From contig JAEDMN010000024.1 in assembly GCA_016302985.1 (NCBI GenBank), positions 1 through 21,338 on the forward strand: a stretch of DNA of 21,338 nucleotides. Reading direction: 5' to 3'. This DNA comes from Kiritimatiellia bacterium. GTDB taxonomy: Bacteria; Verrucomicrobiota; Kiritimatiellia; RFP12; UBA1067. The position numbers were made by a program, and so were the translations under genes. The notes beneath the pieces are model-generated. The model searched no databases. It saw only the letters and a list, made by a program, of their open reading frames with translations, and was not told the DNA's origin. This document shows positions 17,099-21,338 of this stretch, one piece after another. The stretch's first letter is position 1, and every line of letters begins with the position of its first letter.

Positions 17099-20000
17099 TC
17101 AGCGGATGAAGATGGCCGTGCCGTTCGGCACCACGACGAACCGCAGCTCGCCGTCCGCGCATTCGAGGCGGCACGTCCCGCGTGTCTCCGGCACGGCCTG
17201 GACCGTCCAGTTCGCCGCCTCGAAGCCCACGACCGCCCCCGCCGTCGCCAGCGTGCAGCTCCTCGGCGCGTCCGCGAAGGACACCTCCACCGCGCCCGCC
17301 GCCGGCAGCTTCAGCGTCGCGCCGGCGGGCAGGACCAGCCTGTCCGTCACCACGCCCGCCGCGTCCACGTGGAACGCCAGCCCGCCCGCGAGCTCCACCG
17401 TGCCCGCGAAGTCCGCCGCGAAGCCCGGCAGCACGTCCGCGGACGGCGCCTTCACCGTGCCCGCGCCCGTCACCGTCGCCCGGCGCCAGTCGCACCAGCC
17501 GCCCGGCAGGCGCCCGAGCCACTTGTTCATCAGGTACGCCTCGATCCGGTCGCGCTCCGCGCCCGCGATTTCGCGGTCGTAGAGCAGGATCTCGCCCAGC
17601 AGTTCGTAGCTCCGCTCCCCCGCGCCCGTGCCGCAGGACCCGAAGAAGGCCGCGGGGAAGGCCTCCGTCGCCGTGAAGGACAGCAGCTCCGGCCCGCCCG
17701 AGAAGCCCGTGGTGAAGCCGTTCACGCCCCGTCCGTCGAGCCGCGTCACCCCGTTCGAGAGCGTGGTCGTCGTGCCCTTCGCCCAGATCGGGTCCCTCGC
17801 GTAGGAGACGTTGCGCCGCTTGACGAGTCCGTTGATGCCGACCGTGTCCGCGATCGGCACGCCGCCGCCGTACGTGGAGTCGCTCACGATGAACGCGGTC
17901 CGCGTGGGGAGCGTCACGTACGTGTAGTCCGGCCAGCGGTTCAGGCGCAGCAGCGACGGGTCCGTCTTCGCGCGCAGCGTGTTGCCGCCGCCGTCCGACG
18001 GGTCCTCGTGGAAGTGCATCCACGTGCGCGCGGGCCCGTCCCCGTGCGCCCCCCGCACCGCGCGCGGACGCCGGTCGCCGTTGCCCCCCGCCTCCGCGGC
18101 CGCGTTGTATGTGCCGTGCAGGTAGGGCGTCCCGTTCACCCGCTCCTTGCCGCGGTCGAAGATGCCGTAGATGCAGTTCTCCATGCCGGGCTCCGTCTCG
18201 CCGCCCAGCTCGAGGGACGCGGCCTCGTCCGGGTCGAACCAGCCGACGCGGCCTTCGGACGGGATCTCGGCCTCCCGCATCGGCCGCGGCGCCGCGCCCA
18301 GGTCGAGCACGCCGCCCGCCGCCACGTGCACCGTGCCCGCATAGGACCCCTCCGCCGGGAGGATGTCGGCGACCTCGACCCGGCCCGCGCCGTTCAGCGG
18401 CAGCGCCCCCCAGGCGAGCCCCCACTTGCGCGCCAGGTGCAGCTCGACCGCCCGGCGCTCGGCCGCCGTCAGCGCGTTCGTGTAGATCAGCACCTCGGCG
18501 TAGTTCTGCCCGCCCGAGTTCTCGTACGTCTCGAGCATGCCGAGGGAACGCACCTCCTCGCCGTCCTCCGTCTCGGATTCGAAGGAGACGACCTGCCAGC
18601 CGCCGCTGTACCCCGTCTTCGTCGGGTCGACGGCCATCCCGTCCACCCACGTGTTCCGGTAGCGGGAGAAGATGGGCGTCGCGGGGTTGGAATAGTCCGC
18701 GACCTTCGCGGTGCCGCGCCAGAAGCTGCACTTCGTCGCGGGCGTCGTCCACTCCGACGCCTCGGTCCCCCTCAGGTCCCTGACGCCCTGGTCCGTGTCG
18801 CCGCCCAGAATCGCCCCGCCGCCGCCCATCTGGCTGCCGAAGACGACGATCGCCGTGCGCACGCGGATCGGCCGGTTGAACGGCAGGCGGCGCGTCTCCG
18901 GCTGGGTGTCGCCCGTGTCCGGCACGCCCGTGACCTCGTTCATGTGGCCGTACTCCGGCGCGAGCCATCCGCCGACCTTGCCCATCGAGACGACGTCCAT
19001 CCCGTGGAGCGCGTTCGTCATCACGTAGGGGTAGACGCGCATGTAGCCCTCGCCGCGCGGATTGAGGCCGTAGAGGCCCGTCTGCTCCGCGCGGCAGTCG
19101 TTCCAGCGGCGCAGGATCATGCCGTTCGTGAACGCGCAGGCGTAGTACTGCTGGAAGGTGTCCGCGCGCGACGCGTCGAGCCAGAGCGCCGGGCCGTTCG
19201 CGCCGAGCGCGGACGCGAGGGCCGCCGCGTCGACGTCGCGCAACACACCGTTCTCCGGCAGGCGCAGGTTCACACCCGGCGCGACGCCTCCCACCTCGAC
19301 GCCCGGCTCCACGTTCAGCGTGCCCACGCCCTCCACGCGCGCCACCCGGCCCGCGCCGGCCAGCGTGACGACGGCGCCGTCGACGATCTCCAGCACCGGC
19401 AGCTCGCAGCCCGCGGACAGCTCCAGCCGCGCGGGGAACCAGGCGTTGCCGACGGCCTTCGCCTTCGCGCCCGCGCCGGCCGTCCGGACCGTCACGTTCG
19501 CCGTCCAGCGCAGCACGAGCGTCGCGCCCGCCTCGAGCGCCTCGACCGTGATGTGCGAGTCCGTCAGGTTCGCCGTCTTCAGGCCGCCCGTGCCGCCGAA
19601 GGTCCCGATCGAGACCTCCTGCTTCTCCACGGCCATGGCGTAGGCCGTTTCGTTGAAGCCCTGCACGTGCGCGATCGCGGCGGACGTCTCCACCTCGCCC
19701 GCGCCCTCCGGGCGGATGGTGACGACCCCGTTCGCGACGTTCGGCACGCCGAGCTCGACCCGCGGCAGGCCGTCGGCGGGCAGGGTCCCCTCCACGACGA
19801 CCTGCCCGTTCTCGTAGACGCGCAGCGTTCCGGCGAAGTCCTTCAGGTCGCCCGTCAGGCGGGCCGGCCCGTCGTTCCCCTGCTCCACGACGTTGATCCG
19901 GCCGTCGCCCGAGATCCGGCCCGACAGCTCGAGGGCGCGGTAGGCGCGCAGCGCCAGCACGGCCCCCGCCCCCCGCAGCTCGAAGTCGTTCGCGAACGTC

Positions 20001-21163
20001 CCCGCGATGCCGCGCCAGTTCCACGTGTCGGAGGGGTTGTGCTCGCACGGCTTGAGCGTGAGCGTCGAGCCGTGCGCGACCACGAGCCTCGTCTGCGGCG
20101 CGAAGGCGGCGGTGGAGAGGATGTACGCGTTGCGGTTCGTCAGCGTCCATTCCGCGTCCACGACCATGTTCGTGCCCCAGTACGCGACCTCGGCCCCGTC
20201 CTCGAGCACGTAGTTCGGGCGCATCCGCTCGACGGACACCTTGCCGTAGATGCGGACCCGCCCGTCGGGATTCCCCTCGAACGCCACGTCCGCGTCCAGC
20301 AGCGGGAAGTGCACGATGCCGTCGCCCGCGCCGTTGAAGACGAGTTCGGAGGCGCCCTTCACGAGCAGCTTCGCCCCGGCGCCCGTGCGCAGGCCCGTGC
20401 GGGAGCCGAAGCAGAACGGACCCGCCAGGCCGCTCCGCGTCAGGTCCAGCGTCGCCGTGCCGGACGGGATGTCCAGCCGCCGGCAGAACGCGCCGTTGCG
20501 GACGCCGCGCAGGCTGCTGCCGTCGCCCGGGTCCTCGAAGAGGTTCCCCTCGCCGATGTTCGCCGCCGTGAACGCGACGTTGTCCGCGCTCCAGACCAGG
20601 CCCTTCGGCAGGCCGTCGCGCGGCCCCATGTTCTTTTCCACGTTGACGAAGGCGACCTCGATGTCGTGCCAGCCCTGCGCGAGCGCCACGTCCCGGACCG
20701 CCCGGAAGCCCAGGCTCCAGTCCGTCGACACCACGGGCCGCCCGTCGATCAACAGGCCGCAGCGGTCGTCGAAGTACGTCGCGAAGGAGTAGCTGCCCGT
20801 GGACGGCGCGTACCAGCGCCCCCGGTAGGCCCAGGTGCCGCACACGCCGTTCGTCACCGTCACGTCGAAGATCAGGTTCGTGCGCGCGCCCCAGTCTTTT
20901 CCGGTGAACGGATCGTGCAGCTGGCGCATCTGCGCCAGGCCGTCCAGCTGCTCGCCCTTCCTGACAAGCAGGCCCGCCTCCGCCGTCTCCGGCTCCGCCA
21001 CGCGGATCACCGCGCCGTCCTCCGCCGTGAACACCTCGTTCGCCAGCGACAGGGCGTCGACGAGGTCCAGCCCGTCCGCCGCCGTGATGGTCGCCGCCGC
21101 CCCGGCGCACGGCGCCAGCAGCAGCGCGGAAAGGGCCGCAATGGCACGCGTCTTCCTGGTCAT
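17099..21163 (-). CDS. Large secreted PA14/LamG-like surface protein
   Basis: 1354 residues, Sec signal peptide at 1-24 (basic MTRKTR, hydrophobic core, AGAAA). A PA14-like module (about 95-200) contains GTWAYRGRWYAPSTGSYSF and DDRCGLLIDG, suggesting sugar binding. Residues about 200-650 are beta-rich with autotransporter-associated-repeat-like units such as LKDFAGTLRVYENGQ. Two LamG-like (concanavalin-type) modules follow: about 655-915, opening ALWLDASR and closing EVLIYTNALTAAERR, and about 970-1220, closing ILLYDREIAGAERDR. The tail has another beta-strand unit. No autotransporter barrel, PEP-CTERM or LPXTG anchor is seen at the C-terminus, which ends in IFIR. GGGGAGAG precedes the ATG at 21163; the frame runs open to 21256, but the signal peptide and ribosome binding site fix this start. 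Probably cell-surface carbohydrate binding or adhesion; enzymatic activity is not evident. Confidence 0.88.
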   Translation of the reverse strand: MTRKTRAIAALSALLLAPCAGAAATITAADGLDLVDALSLANEVFTAEDGAVIRVAEPETAEAGLLVRKGEQLDGLAQMRQLHDPFTGKDWGARTNLIFDVTVTNGVCGTWAYRGRWYAPSTGSYSFATYFDDRCGLLIDGRPVVSTDWSLGFRAVRDVALAQGWHDIEVAFVNVEKNMGPRDGLPKGLVWSADNVAFTAANIGEGNLFEDPGDGSSLRGVRNGAFCRRLDIPSGTATLDLTRSGLAGPFCFGSRTGLRTGAGAKLLVKGASELVFNGAGDGIVHFPLLDADVAFEGNPDGRVRIYGKVSVERMRPNYVLEDGAEVAYWGTNMVVDAEWTLTNRNAYILSTAAFAPQTRLVVAHGSTLTLKPCEHNPSDTWNWRGIAGTFANDFELRGAGAVLALRAYRALELSGRISGDGRINVVEQGNDGPARLTGDLKDFAGTLRVYENGQVVVEGTLPADGLPRVELGVPNVANGVVTIRPEGAGEVETSAAIAHVQGFNETAYAMAVEKQEVSIGTFGGTGGLKTANLTDSHITVEALEAGATLVLRWTANVTVRTAGAGAKAKAVGNAWFPARLELSAGCELPVLEIVDGAVVTLAGAGRVARVEGVGTLNVEPGVEVGGVAPGVNLRLPENGVLRDVDAAALASALGANGPALWLDASRADTFQQYYACAFTNGMILRRWNDCRAEQTGLYGLNPRGEGYMRVYPYVMTNALHGMDVVSMGKVGGWLAPEYGHMNEVTGVPDTGDTQPETRRLPFNRPIRVRTAIVVFGSQMGGGGAILGGDTDQGVRDLRGTEASEWTTPATKCSFWRGTAKVADYSNPATPIFSRYRNTWVDGMAVDPTKTGYSGGWQVVSFESETEDGEEVRSLGMLETYENSGGQNYAEVLIYTNALTAAERRAVELHLARKWGLAWGALPLNGAGRVEVADILPAEGSYAGTVHVAAGGVLDLGAAPRPMREAEIPSEGRVGWFDPDEAASLELGGETEPGMENCIYGIFDRGKERVNGTPYLHGTYNAAAEAGGNGDRRPRAVRGAHGDGPARTWMHFHEDPSDGGGNTLRAKTDPSLLRLNRWPDYTYVTLPTRTAFIVSDSTYGGGVPIADTVGINGLVKRRNVSYARDPIWAKGTTTTLSNGVTRLDGRGVNGFTTGFSGGPELLSFTATEAFPAAFFGSCGTGAGERSYELLGEILLYDREIAGAERDRIEAYLMNKWLGRLPGGWCDWRRATVTGAGTVKAPSADVLPGFAADFAGTVELAGGLAFHVDAAGVVTDRLVLPAGATLKLPAAGAVEVSFADAPRSCTLATAGAVVGFEAANWTVQAVPETRGTCRLECADGELRFVVVPNGTAIFIR

Positions 21164-21238
21164 GGTTCTCTCCCCTTTTCTCTCTGACCATTCCGGATCG
21201 CGCGCACCCTTCCGCGCAATCCCCGAATCATCGGCCCT

Positions 21239-21267
21239 ATCATACCAAAGCAGCACCCTTTCGTAAA
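21239..21267 (-). promoter_or_regulatory. Promoter of the large PA14/LamG gene
   Basis: Minus strand TTTACG (21267-21262), 17 bp, TATGAT (21244-21239), with TGG just before the -10 (an extended -10). The predicted 5' leader is about 70 bases. It also argues against the in-frame ATG at 21256, which would lie upstream of the transcription start. Confidence 0.7.
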
Positions 21268-21275
21268 CCGAAACC

Positions 21276-21335
21276 GGGTGGGGGGGGCCTGGTGGGCCGA
21301 AGGGCGGGAAGGCGGGTTCCTGGGCGGCAACAGGG
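21276..21335 (+). other. G-rich tract with quadruplex potential
   Basis: The plus strand has a run of eight G (21280-21287) and at least six further GGG tracts separated by 1-6 bases, just upstream of the large gene's promoter. The pattern meets the usual four-tract quadruplex rule several times over. No gene is seen in 21268-21338. Confidence 0.5.
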
Positions 21336-21338
21336 AGG

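Noticed and set aside
17369..21187. Open frame of 1272 codons on the plus strand
   Set aside because: Antisense to the PA14/LamG gene; low-complexity Arg/Val/Ala composition and no recognisable domain.
17091..21191. Second long minus-strand frame overlapping the PA14/LamG gene
   Set aside because: Gly/Arg/Ala-rich translation without a signal peptide or domains; the other frame has a signal peptide, PA14 and LamG modules and a ribosome binding site.
21164..21256. Start of the large secreted protein at 21256
   Set aside because: It would put 31 residues before the signal peptide and begin upstream of the predicted transcription start; ATG 21163 has a ribosome binding site.

Overview
The window looks like chromosomal DNA of a high-GC Gram-negative bacterium. 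It carries a TonB/ExbD/TolQ inner-membrane energy system, several Sec-exported carbohydrate-active proteins, and a very large secreted protein built from PA14-like and LamG-like modules. RNase HIII, LemA and TMEM43-type proteins alongside this combination suggest a member of the Planctomycetes-Verrucomicrobia-Chlamydiae group, most plausibly a polysaccharide-degrading Kiritimatiellae/Lentisphaerae/Verrucomicrobia lineage. That assignment is inferred from gene content; no rRNA or tRNA is present to confirm it. No phage, IS element or CRISPR array was seen.

Layout. Bases 1-2718 (+) hold the 3' part of a multidomain TIM-barrel glycoside hydrolase that is cut by the window edge. It converges on a long minus-strand block and overlaps it by 11 bp. 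That block, read from 10316 down to 2708, is rnhC - tolQ/exbB - exbD - tonB - an (alpha/alpha)6-type glycoside hydrolase - a right-handed beta-helix, GH141-like enzyme. Spacing between these genes runs from an 8-bp overlap to a 33-bp gap, so one transcript is likely. It probably starts at an extended -10 promoter only a few bases before rnhC. The block joins a housekeeping nuclease, a periplasm-spanning energy transducer and two exported sugar-cleaving enzymes. With the convergent hydrolase it reads as a small polysaccharide-use locus, but no TonB-dependent receptor is visible.

Upstream is clpB (12970-10451), with its own intrinsic terminator and a start fixed by a strong ribosome binding site. 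Upstream again is a four-gene minus-strand unit: a 43-residue small ORF, a TMEM43-family membrane protein, a LemA-family protein and a 575-residue two-helix membrane protein of unknown function. A clear -35/-10 promoter (17063-17035) precedes it. This is the least understood cassette here and the best candidate for an undescribed membrane-associated system.

The right end (21163-17099, minus) is a 1354-residue Sec-exported protein with a PA14-like module, an autotransporter-repeat-like beta region and two LamG-like modules, with its own promoter. A G-rich tract with quadruplex potential closes the window. All genes except the first are on the minus strand, and no stretch longer than about 175 bases lacks a gene. 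The very long open frames antisense to these genes are by-products of high GC content and are not annotated.
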